DNA of 47,500 bases from Symbiodinium natans (taxonomy: Eukaryota > Sar > Dinophyceae > Suessiales > Symbiodiniaceae), in NCBI GenBank assembly GCA_905221605.1, contig CAJNDS010002433.1, forward strand, positions 177,501 to 225,000, read 5' to 3'. Below are positions 1-9,661 of this stretch, piece by piece. The notes beneath the pieces are model-generated. The model had not been told where the DNA came from, made no database searches, and worked only from the letters and a program-made list of their open reading frames with translations. The position numbers were made by a program, and so were the translations under genes. Within the stretch, counting starts at the first letter, position 1, and every line of letters starts with the position of its first letter.

Positions 1-100
1 CGTCCCTTGTTTTGATGAAACCTAAACCCTGAACCCGAAACCCGAACCCGAAACCCTAAACCCTAAACCCTAAACCCTAAAAGAGAAGACTTCGCGAAAG
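1..100. repeat. Telomere-like array, C-rich strand
   Basis: Degenerate then exact CCCTAAA units (about 18-82). No gene is seen. Confidence 0.9.
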
Positions 101-183
101 GGTCCGTTTAGAACTCCCGTGGGAGCGATGCAGCTGCCAGCACGGGAACCGCTTCGCCTGCATGGAGGCGGCAGACTCGAGAG
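101..183 (+). CDS. Possible upstream exon, Cys-containing
   Basis: A GC-rich unique island between C-rich arrays. The acceptor could be GAAAG at 96-100. One frame reads ERCSCQHGNRFACMEAADS. The donor is unclear (GC or GA near 184). It could belong to the RBR gene's N-terminus or to another transcript. It is assigned on coding appearance only. Confidence 0.3.
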
Positions 184-343
184 CTCCTAAACCCTGCAAA
201 GCTCCAAAAACCCTAAACCCTAAACACCGCGAACTTCTAAACCCTCAGCCCTAAGCCCTAAACCCTAAACCCTAAACCCCAAACCCTAAACCCTAAACCC
301 TAAACCCCAAGCCCCAAACCTTGCAAACGCTTGTATGCGAAAG
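184..343. repeat. Telomere-like arrays between islands
   Basis: CCCTAAA units, best at 238-305, with degenerate units on each side. Confidence 0.85.
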
Positions 344-419
344 CCGCAGCAAGCCACGCCCAAGCCGTCCAGACCGCAAGCCTTTGGACCTTCCGGGCGC
401 TTCGTTACCTAAAGTATCC
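344..419 (+). CDS. RBR gene candidate exon 1
   Basis: Open frame reading AASHAQAVQTASLWTFRALR and on to LKYP. The donor is GC at 420-421 (phase 2), matching the phase needed by the next exon. No domain is recognised. The acceptor is uncertain because several AGs lie at 343-353. Confidence 0.45.
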
Positions 420-530
420 GCAGGCCGAACCCTGTATATAAACCCCCGAAACCCTACGCCCTAAACCCTAAACCCTAAACCCTAAACCCTAAACCCTAAA
501 CCCTAAACCCTAAACCCCAAACCCCATCAG
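420..530. repeat. Intron 1: CCCTAAA array
   Basis: Nearly pure CCCTAAA from 455 to 517, ending in the acceptor CATCAG. Confidence 0.85.
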
Positions 531-638
531 CCCCGAGATGCGCAGGCGCTGCCTCGATCCTCAGTACCCAGTCGAGGCCTGCGGGCCCTGGACCGGAGTT
601 GCGGGTTTCTACTACGCGGGCACCTTCGCCAATCCTAG
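531..638 (+). CDS. RBR gene exon 2
   Basis: Follows the acceptor CATCAG and ends AATCCTAG before donor GTAGGATAAG. The open frame includes PEMRRRCLDPQYPVEACGPW and GVAGFYYAGTFANP. It enters and leaves in phase 2, which fits exon 3. The N-terminal region has no recognised domain. Confidence 0.6.
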   Translation, partial: PRDAQALPRSSVPSRGLRALDRSCGFLLRGHLRQS

Positions 639-1018
639 GTAGGATAAGGGTTTAGGGTTTAGGGTTTAGGGTTTAGGGTTCAGGGTTTAGGGTTTAGGGT
701 TTAGGGTAAAAGGGAACCCTTCTCAACCCTCTTCTGGCTCTCTTAAGCAGGGACCTCATTCAGAGGGTCGATATCGCCAAGGGTCTCCTATCCCCTAGAG
801 AGATTCTTTTTTCGGTGTATATGATTCGCTGGCGGCTCCGAAGGGCCATTTTGATGGGGTTGGGATATACAGGGCTCAACCCCAAAAAGCCCAAACCCTA
901 AGCCCTGAACCCTAAATCCTAAACCCATAGACCCTAAACCCTAAGCCCTGAACCCTAAATCCTAAACCCTAAACCCTAAACCCTAAACCCTAAACCCTCA
1001 ACGGTTCTCCGTTTCCAG
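639..1018. repeat. Intron 2: G-rich array, unique core, C-rich array
   Basis: TTTAGGG units at 647-706, about 160 bp of unique sequence (710-870), then CCCTAAA units at 885-1000 and a CTCCGTTTCCAG acceptor. The two ends are complementary. Confidence 0.8.
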
Positions 1019-1080
1019 GCCTTCCTCCTCCTCGCCGATGGGCAGCTTCTCGTCGGCCGTGCCCTGGAGGGACATGACAG
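1019..1080 (+). CDS. RBR gene exon 3
   Basis: Acceptor TTTCCAG, donor GTTTGG. In the frame set by exon 2 it reads PSSSSPMGSFSSAVPWRDMT, in phase 2, out phase 1. Another open frame (AFLLLADGQLLVGRALEGHD) exists but breaks the phase chain. Confidence 0.55.
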
Positions 1081-1908
1081 GTTTGGGGGTTTACATGGTT
1101 TTGGGCTTTTTTGGGGGGTTTGGGGGGTTTGGGGGTTTAGGGTTTTGGGGTTTGGGGTTTACATGGTTTTGGGTTTTTTTTGGGGGGGTTTGGGGGGTTT
1201 AGGGTTTTGGAGTTTTGGAGTTTGGGGTGTATGCTCCTTGACGCTTTGACAAAGGGTGAAGTTGACAAGAAACATAGCCGTGAACCCCACCCCAACCCAA
1301 ACCTTGAACCCTCAACGCTAAACCGTCAACGCTAAACCGTCGCCGTCAACGCCAAACCGTCAACGCTAGGCCGTGAAAACCCTCAACCAACCCTCAACAC
1401 CCTCAAGACCCTCAAAACCCTCAAGACCCTCAAAACCCAACCCCAAAACCCTCAAAACCCCCAAAACCCAACCCAAAAACCCTCAAAACCTTCAAGACCC
1501 CAAACCCAAAAACCCTCAAAACCTTCAAGACCCAAAACCCGAAAACCCTCAAAACCTTCAAGACCCAAACCCAAAAACCCTCAAAACCCCCAAAACCCAA
1601 AACACAAAAACCCTCAAAACCTTCAAAACCTTCAAAACCCCAAAACCATCAAAACCTTCAAGACCCCAAACCCAAAAACCCTCAAAACCTTCAAGGCCCA
1701 AAACCCAAAAACCCTCAACACCTTCAAGACCCAAAACCCGAAAACCCTCAAAACCTTCAAGACCCCTAAACCCTAAACCCTAAACCCTAAACCCTAAACC
1801 CTAAACCCTAAACCCTAAACCCTAAACCCTAAACCCTAAACCCTAAACCCTAAACCCCAAACCCTAAACCCTAAACCCTAAACCCTCAAAACCTTCAAAA
1901 CCCAGCAG
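1081..1908. repeat. Intron 3: G-rich then C-rich degenerate arrays
   Basis: TTTGGGG-like tracts at 1081-1225, then degenerate CCCTCAAAACC units from 1300 and clean CCCTAAA at 1765-1885. The long open frame across 1373-1783 is repeat-encoded low complexity, not a gene. Confidence 0.8.
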
Positions 1909-1973
1909 TCGCTGAGGTCGGAAGCTGGATTGCCGCCATGCCGGCGCTGCTACTTGGCGGGCTCTGGGCCAGG
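1909..1973 (+). CDS. RBR gene exon 4
   Basis: Acceptor CAGCAG, donor GTGGCT. Reads VAEVGSWIAAMPALLLGGLW followed by AR, hydrophobic in the middle. In phase 1, out phase 0, in register with exon 3 and with RING1 exon 5. Confidence 0.55.
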
Positions 1974-2594
1974 GTGGCTTAGGGTTTAGGGCTTAGGGCT
2001 TAGGGTTTAGGGTTTAGGGTTTAGGGTTTAGGGTTTAGGGTTTAGGGTTTAGGGTTTAGGGTTGAGGGGGCTGAGGGTTTAGCATAGGGGCCTGAAGACT
2101 TAGAATAGGGTTTTTGGGGGTTAGTAGAGTGTATTTACAAAGGGACCTAAACCCTAAACCCTAAACCCTAAACCCTAAACCCTAAACCCTAAACCCTAAA
2201 CCCTAAACCCTAAACCCTAAACCCTAAACCCTAAACCCTAAACCCTAAACCCTAAACCCTAAACCCTAAACCCTAACCCATAAACCCTAAACCCTAAACC
2301 CTAAACCCTAAACCCTAAACCCTAAACCCGAAACCCGAAACCCTAAACCCTAAACCCTAAACCCTAAACCCTAAACCCTAAACCCTAAGCCCTAAACCCT
2401 AAACCCTAAACCCTAAAATATTCTTAGAAATCATTCCGACTCCTATAGGGCAGTTGGGGGGTTTTGAAACCTTCAGTCCTAAGCTCTAAACCCTAAACCC
2501 TAAACCCTAAACCCTAAACCCTAAACCCCAAACCCCAAACCCCAAACCCCAAACCCCAAGCCATCCCCCAAGGCAACGCCTGACCTCGCAAGAG
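1974..2594. repeat. Intron 4: inverted telomere-like arrays
   Basis: TTTAGGG at 1979-2062, CCCTAAA at 2145-2415 (the longest clean array in the window) and CCCTAAA/CCCCAAA at 2485-2560. Confidence 0.85.
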
Positions 2595-2656
2595 ACGTAC
2601 TACTGCCAGATCTGCCTCAACAACTGCCCGAGCACCGAGCCCCCGATGCAGCTGGG
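2595..2656 (+). CDS. RBR gene exon 5: RING1 first half
   Basis: Reads TYYCQICLNNCPSTEPPMQL, supplying the first CxxC zinc-ligand pair of RING1. The acceptor is CAAGAG and the entry phase 0 matches exon 4. The phase needed by exon 6 is met by a GA donor at 2657-2658, a type known in dinoflagellates. No GT or GC lies at the right place. Confidence 0.8.
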
Positions 2657-3004
2657 GAAGGGGGAAGGCCTTTCTCGCCCTAAACCCCTAACCCGGGTTT
2701 AGGGTTTAGGATTTGGGTTTTGGGTCTAGCGGTTTGGGGTTTAAAGGTTTAGGGTTTAAAGGTTTAGGGTTCAGGGTTTAGGGTTTATTGCACCGTCTAA
2801 TTTCTCACATAATCATAAAGTACAATACCCAAAATTCCCCCTTCCAACTTGCACAGTCCCTAAACCAAATCCAAAACCAACTCCAAACCCCGAACCTACC
2901 TTGAAACTTGAAACCTCTAATAACCTTAGACCCTAAACCCCAAAACATGGAGCCCGTCAAATCCAAACCCCAAGCCCCTAATCGGCAAATCCCTAAACCC
3001 TCAG
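2657..3004. repeat. Intron 5: short mixed arrays
   Basis: TTTAGGG-like units at 2697-2788, an AT-richer unique stretch at 2790-2860, then degenerate C-rich units to the CCTCAG acceptor. Confidence 0.75.
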
Positions 3005-3069
3005 CTCACACGAGGATGGCTTTGGATTGTCGGCCTGTGGCCACACCTTCTGCCGGCACTGCATCAAAG
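3005..3069 (+). CDS. RBR gene exon 6: RING1 core
   Basis: Reads SHEDGFGLSACGHTFCRHCI then KG. CGHTFCRHC supplies Cys, His, Cys and Cys ligands and is diagnostic of a RING finger. Acceptor CCTCAG, donor GTCCAT, out phase 1. Confidence 0.92.
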
Positions 3070-4026
3070 GTCCATGGGGTTGGGCTTAAACCACCAACCC
3101 AAAACCCCAAACCCCAAGCCCTAAGCCCTAAACCCTAAACCCGAAACCCGACTTTGGATTCTGCTACAAAAGGGTGCTTTGAAGCTGTGTCATCGGTTTG
3201 TTTGTGTTAGGGTTTTCCTGCACGGTTGTAGCGGATCCTGTGCGTCAGGAGCTTACATGGGAAAGGCTTTAGGGTTGAGGGTTTAGGGTTTGGGGCTTAG
3301 GTTTTTTGAAGACGGCTCAGCAACTTAGCATGTTCTTAATCCTCAAATCCTCAACCCTGAAACCCCAAAACCAGAAACCCTCAAACCCTTAAACCCCTAA
3401 AGCCTCTAAGCCCCCAAGCCCCTAAAGCCCGGAACCCTGGTGTCCTTGGTGGGCTTTGGGGGTTCCTTTGTCGCAGAAGAGTGGCTACCGGGCGACCAAG
3501 CCTAGAAGCCTCCCTCCTCTTTTGCCAGCCCTGGGAACGTTCTTGTGCTGCTTTTCTGAGGTAGTTTGATGGGCTGGTCCCTTGTCTTCTTTTGAAGGGT
3601 TCTGAAGCATGGGCCCCTGGGTTTTAAAGGGGCTTTAGGGTTTCAGGTTTGGGAGGGGGGGGGGAGGATGGGGGCTTTCGTCTTTTCTTTGTTTGTTTTA
3701 TGAGCCTCAAGACCTTCATCCTAAAACCGTTCAACCCGAAGTCCCTAAGCTCTGCGGCCCCAAATGAGTTAAGACCCTGGTCCTAACCTTTAGACCTAAC
3801 AGCCAAAGCCCTACCTGAAAAGCCCTAGGCCCTACGCTCTAAGCCCCCAACCCTCAACCCTAAACCCCCTAACTCAACCTACTTGGTCAATAGTTGAACT
3901 TTAAACTTTTTCCGCTTCCTTGTGTAGTAGGAAGACTAAAGTTTAACCTTTTTCTCCCTTGGGTATTGGAGAAGTAAGCCAAAGAACGCAGCACGGACAA
4001 GCGGCCACCGGCCACTTCCGGTGCAG
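3070..4026. repeat. Intron 6: degenerate arrays and unique DNA
   Basis: Mixed CCCTAAA/TTTAGGG remnants. An imperfect hairpin lies at about 3893-3947 (GTTGAACTTTA against TAAAGTTTAAC, with inner CTTCCT/AGGAAG). A short stretch near 3595-3620 resembles 33300-33330 (AGGGTTCTGAAG, GGGCCC). No other gene is seen. Confidence 0.65.
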
Positions 4027-4063
4027 GTTATGTGGAGCTGAAGGTGCAGGAGGCGCGGGAAGG
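4027..4063 (+). CDS. RBR gene exon 7: RING1 continuation
   Basis: Acceptor CCGGTGCAG. Reads (G)YVELKVQEAREG, the usual RBR stretch after the CIKG of RING1. In phase 1 exactly as exon 6 requires. Donor GC at 4064, out phase 2. Confidence 0.8.
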
Positions 4064-4811
4064 GCCGTTCTTTTGGGGCTGGCACGTCTCAGAATGGGGT
4101 TTAGGGTTTAGGGTTTAGGGTTTAGGGTTTAGGGTTTAGGGTTGAGGGTTGAGGGTTGAGGGTTGAGGGTTTGAGGGTTGAGGGTTTGAGGGTTGAGGGT
4201 TTGAGGGTTTGAGGGTTTAGGGTTTAGGAACCATGGAATCGGGCTTGGGCTTGAGGGCTGGCAGTTTTGTGGTAGAGGGTTTATCATTCTGCGCCTAAAC
4301 CCTAAACCCTAAACCCTAAACCCTAATGTTGCACCCTGTTTAGTATTGGCCCCCTCTTTAAAGACAAACTGGCCGAATTATTCAGGACACGCTGACTGTT
4401 TGGGAGTTCCTCTTTAAAGACAAATCGTCCGGGCGCCGTAAGAAAATTCCACGTGGCGCGCCTTTAAAAAAGATAACCGGGCATCGCTGCCCCTTTTGAA
4501 CCTATCTAAACTCCTCCCTATTAAAATCATATGAGCCCCGGGGGCCGTGTAATCAGGCTCCCATCCACGCCTCGACTGTCCAGGGGGGGGGGGGGGGGCC
4601 CCCCACACTAAACAGGGTGCAACATTAAACCCTAAACCCTAAACCCTAAACCCTAAACCCTAAACCCTAAACCCTAAACCCTAAACCCTAAACCTTAAAC
4701 CCCAAACCCTAAACCCTAAACCCTAAACCCCGAAACCCCAAACCCCAAACCCCCAAGCCCCACACCCAAGAAGGCCCTCGTCTCCACTCTTTGGAAGGCC
4801 GCGGTGCGCAG
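4064..4811. repeat. Intron 7: inverted arrays with nested MITE
   Basis: TTTAGGG at 4098-4138, GAGGGTT/GAGGGTTT variants to 4225, a CCCTAAA stretch broken by a 300-bp MITE, then CCCTAAA/CCCCAAA at 4626-4760. Confidence 0.85.
4326..4625. mobile_element. 300-bp MITE with 19-bp perfect TIRs and TA target duplication
   Basis: Left end ATGTTGCACCCTGTTTAGT and right end ACTAAACAGGGTGCAACAT are exact reverse complements. TA lies immediately outside both ends (4324-4325, 4626-4627). Removing the element and one TA restores a perfect CCCTAAACCC junction. TA duplication is the habit of Tc1/mariner-type transposases. No transposase is encoded. Internally CTCTTTAAAGACAAA occurs twice (from about 4355 and 4412). 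Confidence 0.9.
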
Positions 4812-4861
4812 CCTGCTTTGCCCCTTCCTGCCCTCTGCCAGCGGCTGCGAGCTCCCGGAGG
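4812..4861 (+). CDS. RBR gene exon 8: end of RING1
   Basis: Acceptor GTGCGCAG. Reads (G)[16 protein letters not shown], the last Cys pair of RING1 (CP...C). In phase 2 as exon 7 requires, donor GTGGCG, out phase 1. Confidence 0.75.
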
Positions 4862-5329
<468 letters not shown>

Positions 5330-5352
5330 AGATCACCGACGGTGATGTGGAG
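5330..5352 (+). CDS. RBR gene exon 9: RING1-IBR linker start
   Basis: Reads (E)EITDGDVE, the linker motif after RING1. Acceptor GCCACAG, in phase 1 matching exon 8. The donor is GC within GAG/GCCTGC, phase 0. A longer version starting at 5307 (GLDSGCATEITDGDVE) is open but out of phase with exon 8. Confidence 0.65.
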
Positions 5353-5395
5353 GCCTGCCTTTAGGGTTAGGGGTTTAGGGTCTAGGGGTTTAGCC

Positions 5396-6060
5396 ATTGC
5401 AGCAGCCATGCAAGAAAACGGAATTCACATCCTTGCGCTTCCATCACCACGACTGCCGCCTGGAGCTTTACTTCCTGAAGGTTTTCCGATGTCGTGGCTG
5501 GGCACTAGATCTGTTTCTTGGGATACAACTGGGTTCTTAGTTGACTCTGACATTTTGGATAATGTGATTGTTCTGGAAGAGTTTTGCTCTGACCGTATCT
5601 TTTGGCTTCGCATACAAGCATCATCTGCAGCAAGCTCAAGTGATGTCGTGTGCTGCAGCTACTATTGCGCCACTGGTGGAGACGTGCAGACTTGGACAAC
5701 GCTCCTTGGCGATTATGCGCTGCTATCACGTAAGTTTCCGCGTGCAAACTTTTTCTTGCTTGGAGATGGGAATATTCACCTTTCATATCTGGTAGACCAC
5801 CCTGCTCGTTGTGGCTGTTTACACTGTAAACAGCCACCCAATGACGTACGCATTGAGCACATGATTGGTCAAGCAGGGTTGCGGGCCATCAACCCTCTTG
5901 CCCCAACGCATGTAAGTGGCACAGCCATCGACCTGATACTGGTCCCTCGGAGCGTCGCCATGCCAGCGCGAGTTTTGTCCGAAAGAATAGGAGCTTCTGA
6001 TCATCACTTGGTCACGTGTTCTTGCAAAATCTCGTTGTCATGTTTTACAACAACGCAATT
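5396..6060 (+). pseudogene. LINE-1 copy: partial APE-like endonuclease
   Basis: The frame has LLGDGNIH (GDxN-like motif, about 5756-5780), GTAIDLILVP (IDxI, 5918-5947) and SDHH (5996-6007), three late motifs of an APE-type endonuclease that nicks target DNA. The early half is missing or degenerate: where LQE is expected the frame reads LPS. The frame stays open to 6115, but sense continues in the -1 frame from about 6035. There is no natural start codon: the frame is entered from flanking repeat DNA. Confidence 0.75.
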
Positions 6061-8946
6061 GGTAGAGTATCCTGGCAGGCAGGTGAAGTATGGGATGAGG
6101 CTCTGGAAAGCATAGCTCCAGCTCTGGAAGCTTTGAGCGTTGCGATACAGGAGGTGCTACAAAGCACCGACATGAGATCTCCCTTTCTTGGAGGAGGCGT
6201 CTCCAAGAAGCTAAGGCGCGCGGTGCTGGACTCTGCAGCTTGGTCTCGTGACCTCCTGGTGGTGCTTGTTGGACATTTTCATGGTGCGGTCCGGGTTAAG
6301 AGTAATATGCTGACATGCAGGGACTCACTTTCACTGTCTCCTTCCAACTTCACCTCAGATGCAGCGTTCAAGGCGGCAGTAAAGGAAGCAGCCCTTCGAG
6401 AACAAAATCGTGCAGCAAACACTTATTCGTTTCTGAGGCAAAAAGATCGTGCGCAATCTGAACGTTTTCTGTCATCTTTCTTTAATAAGGCGTCCGAGTT
6501 CCAAATTGCTTTGCTCGATGAATCAAGCGGCGAACCTTTATCCCACGAGGCAATGTTGGATTTATTGGTCGAAGATATGATGTCGAGGGCATCAAATGAT
6601 TTCCCTGCTGACGCTCGCAGCCTCCAGGAAACCGATTTGTTGGTCAGTGACGTGAGAAGCCGTGGAGGCTTTGACTTGCATGATGATTCATGGTCGGAAC
6701 CTATCCAGGATTCTTTCTACACCCTTGAGGAGTTAGATGATGTGCTGCAGAAGTGCCACTCTTCCAAGAAGTGCTTGCACGGCTGCTTCTCTTTACTCAA
6801 ATCATCTCAGAGCTCGCACAGGAAAGTTGTGTTGGGTCTTGCAAACCTTAGCCGTCACGTAGGTTTGACCTCTTCTTTGTGGTCACTTCGGCAATTCGCT
6901 CACATTCGCAAATCAGGAGCCAGAATTGTGCGTAAAGTGCAGTGCTTACGTCCCATTTCCTTGGTCGCTGATATGGCACACGTCATTGATGGGCTATGGC
7001 TGGCCCGCAACCGCTCGAAACTAGAGTCGTTTGCGGGGCCAAACCAAGTCGGAGGTGTTTCAGCAACCAACCTCTTACTATTAGCCATACTTTTGCTTGC
7101 GCAAGCGCGTGATTACCAGGGCTTGCCTCTCTATTTGGCCATCTTGGACCTCCGGTGGGCCTTTGATGTTGCACGTCTTAGTAGCATGAAGCTGGCCTGT
7201 TTCCAGGCAGGTGTGCGGGGCACGGATTGGCTGCTACTGGATGATGTCCTTGATTCGGATCGGCAATACGTTCAACTTCACGGTTTTCTTTCTCATGTTT
7301 TCAGGCTGGGTTGCGGCATTGCTCAAGGAAGACGCTTTAGCGTTCACGTTTTCAACAGCCTCTTAAGCTGGCTCAGAGACGAAATCCAACAAGTCACTGC
7401 AGCGAATACAAGCGCCTGGCTTCCCAAGTATGCTATTCGGGCCTTGGCGCATGTCGACTTGGAGGCCTCACATGTGGACTTTTATTCCAGACCTTCGCCT
7501 GTGGATGCTTTAGAGCCATGCGTAAGCAGATTGCAGGAGCTGATGGCAAATGCGCCAACGCAAGCTTCAGCCGAATTGCAAACAATGATTAATTCACTAG
7601 GAAGCTACGCAGACAAGTGTGCTCTCCTTGATGCCATAGGGAGTTTTTCTCTTGGGCCACTGCAATATGTCGATGATGCCACCGTGCCTTGTTCATCGCC
7701 GGGCGCTGTAAGAGCCATAGTAAATAAGGGGGGTGCTTCTGCGTGTTCGCGTTATGCTGCGCGCACCAAGGCGCAGTTCAACTATGGTAAAAACAAAACC
7801 TGTGCCATGGCTCTTCTCAACAGCCCTCCACTTGATCACGAAGCTTTGGACTGCGACGTTGTAGACCAAAAGCACATTCTTGGTGTCTTGTTTGACAGCC
7901 AACTTACGTTCTTGCCGCTTCTCTCGCAGTCGTTGGCAAGAGGATGGTCCATGTTTGTTGATCTCTTCCACACGGCTGAAACAGGTGGTTTCTCAGTGCC
8001 TGTGTTGTCTTCCCAGGTTCAGATCCGATTGCACCCCGTAGTCTTACATGCTGCACCTTTCCTTGTGGGAGTAGCAGGTGTCCTCAGCAAACTGAATCAG
8101 CTTCAGTGGCGTTGGGGGAAGGCTATCCTGGGTTGCAGGTATCAAAGAGAACTCCGTCAACACCTTGTATTCGCACAGTGTGGCTGGGATCTGCGTTTGG
8201 GAAGCTGTTTGCTTCTTGAAGTCGCTTTGACCCTGGCACGAGTGCAGCTGTTGCCAGAAGAGCATCCAACTGCACGCTTGGCGCTCTTGCTCGACGAGCT
8301 ACCCTGTAGGACGTGGTTTTCACAAGCGCGTGACTTGTTGCATCAAAGTGGACTTCCTCGCCCAATTCCAAACCTGGAAAATTCAGGTGTTTGCTCTGCT
8401 GCGCAGATTCATGAAGCCCGACGTGACCGAGCTTTGCGCAAACAAATCTTGCAAACATACCGCCGCAACACGGTCAAGCCGTTACTACAAGAGTATGATC
8501 GTATGCACCTTGTCAGTTGCACTCACGAGTACATCCCGGCTTTTGGTTTTTCTCTGTTTGAGCTGGACTTTTATGTCGTGCCACTGCAGTGGGAACTCTT
8601 TGACAGTTGCTCTGTAAAGGAGGCGTGGTTTAACTATAGAGCCTGGAGCATTGTTCGAATCTCTGGCAGGTGGCCTTTGCCCTTGTTAGGGATTTCAGAA
8701 TTGCCCAGGCACATCACATGCCCGGCCTGCAACTTGCCAGAAGCATCAGTATTTCATATGCTGGGGAGATGTCCGTCCTCGAGGGAACCTCTGCAGCGAC
8801 TGCTACAACACATCCCTGTAACCGCTTCAACAGTGGAGCGCCCATGTGAGTTCCTACGAGCATTGTTTGGGGACCCCACCACATGGCGAGCATCCCAGGA
8901 GTTTGTAGGCAGTTGCTTACGGGCTGTCTTCATGTCTGCACTTTGA
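6016..8946 (+). CDS. LINE-1 copy: reverse transcriptase with zinc finger
   Basis: Long intact frame, open from 6001, first ATG at 6040. Residues are counted from 6016. RT motifs: RPISL, QVGG, LDLRWAFD (377-384, catalytic Asp 378), GIAQG (434-438), YVDD box (551-554), followed by a thumb-like region. A C-terminal zinc finger has Cys902, Cys905, His914 and Cys919 (CPAC...H...C), usual in non-LTR elements. No RNase H domain is seen. It overlaps the endonuclease frame by about 115 nt in the -1 frame, so a frameshift or decay separates the two. Its role was target-primed reverse transcription of the element RNA. Confidence 0.88.
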   Translation: MFLQNLVVMFYNNAIGRVSWQAGEVWDEALESIAPALEALSVAIQEVLQSTDMRSPFLGGGVSKKLRRAVLDSAAWSRDLLVVLVGHFHGAVRVKSNMLTCRDSLSLSPSNFTSDAAFKAAVKEAALREQNRAANTYSFLRQKDRAQSERFLSSFFNKASEFQIALLDESSGEPLSHEAMLDLLVEDMMSRASNDFPADARSLQETDLLVSDVRSRGGFDLHDDSWSEPIQDSFYTLEELDDVLQKCHSSKKCLHGCFSLLKSSQSSHRKVVLGLANLSRHVGLTSSLWSLRQFAHIRKSGARIVRKVQCLRPISLVADMAHVIDGLWLARNRSKLESFAGPNQVGGVSATNLLLLAILLLAQARDYQGLPLYLAILDLRWAFDVARLSSMKLACFQAGVRGTDWLLLDDVLDSDRQYVQLHGFLSHVFRLGCGIAQGRRFSVHVFNSLLSWLRDEIQQVTAANTSAWLPKYAIRALAHVDLEASHVDFYSRPSPVDALEPCVSRLQELMANAPTQASAELQTMINSLGSYADKCALLDAIGSFSLGPLQYVDDATVPCSSPGAVRAIVNKGGASACSRYAARTKAQFNYGKNKTCAMALLNSPPLDHEALDCDVVDQKHILGVLFDSQLTFLPLLSQSLARGWSMFVDLFHTAETGGFSVPVLSSQVQIRLHPVVLHAAPFLVGVAGVLSKLNQLQWRWGKAILGCRYQRELRQHLVFAQCGWDLRLGSCLLLEVALTLARVQLLPEEHPTARLALLLDELPCRTWFSQARDLLHQSGLPRPIPNLENSGVCSAAQIHEARRDRALRKQILQTYRRNTVKPLLQEYDRMHLVSCTHEYIPAFGFSLFELDFYVVPLQWELFDSCSVKEAWFNYRAWSIVRISGRWPLPLLGISELPRHITCPACNLPEASVFHMLGRCPSSREPLQRLLQHIPVTASTVERPCEFLRALFGDPTTWRASQEFVGSCLRAVFMSAL

Positions 8947-9617
8947 AAAAGTTGATTGTGCTCTGGTCGCTCGTGCTGTGCAAACGGTAACCGGTGAAAG
9001 ACCCGTGTTATGTCGCTGCCAGCATGACATGCTCAGCCATCGAAGCGTTTTGCTTGGTGACTGGCATGTGTCAACTGCACACTCCTTCTAGGGAGATCGA
9101 GGTCCAGTTGATTTGGATCACCTTACCTTACCTTACCTTACCTTAGGGTTTAGGGTTTTAGGGTTTAGGGTTTAGGGTTTAGGGTTTAGGGGTTTAGGGT
9201 TTAGGGTTTAGGGTGTAGGTGTAGGGTTTAGCGGACCCTAACTCCAACCCCGCAAAGACTCCTCCAAGCCCCAGCCCCAAACACGAAGCCCAAAACCCCA
9301 AGCCCTAGACCCAAAACCTAAACCCCAAAATCCTAAACCCTAAAGCCCAAACCCCCCTCTTCAAAATAATACACCCTAAGCCCCAAGACTCAAACCTTGA
9401 TCCCAAAACCCAAAACGCAAAGCTCCCGGGCAAGGTTCGCTAAGAGATTCCCCAGCACTGCACTCCGTCCCTTCAGGGTGGCTTCGGGGTTCACCACCCT
9501 AAGCTCTAAACCCTAAACCCTCAGCCCTAAACTCTGAGCCCTAAACCCTAAACCCTGATCCCTAAACCCTAAACCCGAAGCCCTAAACCCTAAACTCCAG
9601 GGTGTCTTGCCCAAGAG

Positions 9618-9661
9618 GTGTTGGGCGGCGAGGCGTTGCTGGAGAAGTTGCGCCGATTCAG
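9618..9661 (+). CDS. RBR gene exon 10: linker
   Basis: Acceptor CCCAAGAG. Reads VLGGEALLEKLRRF, the helical linker before the IBR of RBR proteins. In phase 0 matching exon 9. Donor GTGCAC, out phase 2. Confidence 0.7.

Larger units (their letters stand above)
5396..9145 (+). mobile_element. 5'-truncated non-LTR retrotransposon (LINE) with CCTTA tail
   Basis: Starts abruptly inside an endonuclease domain after TTTAGGG-like DNA, and continues through reverse transcriptase and a terminal zinc finger. The 3' UTR (8947-9120) ends in five exact CCTTA units (9121-9145) that run straight into GGGTTTAGGG. A truncated 5' end with a simple-repeat 3' tail is the normal outcome of target-primed reverse transcription. 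The coding part is broken by a frameshift, so this copy looks dead. Confidence 0.88.
5353..9617. other. Intron 9, hosting a LINE
   Basis: Short TTTAGGG stretch (5362-5395), truncated LINE (5396-9145), TTTAGGG (9144-9215), then degenerate CCCTAAA/CCCCAAA (9240-9600). The LINE is in the same orientation as the gene. Confidence 0.75.

Noticed and set aside
1373-1783. 136-codon open frame rich in Pro, Lys and Ser
   Set aside because: Entirely encoded by degenerate CCCTCAAAACC repeats.
1-2420. A true chromosome end
   Set aside because: Arrays alternate in orientation, are degenerate, and are interrupted by exons and elements through the whole window.
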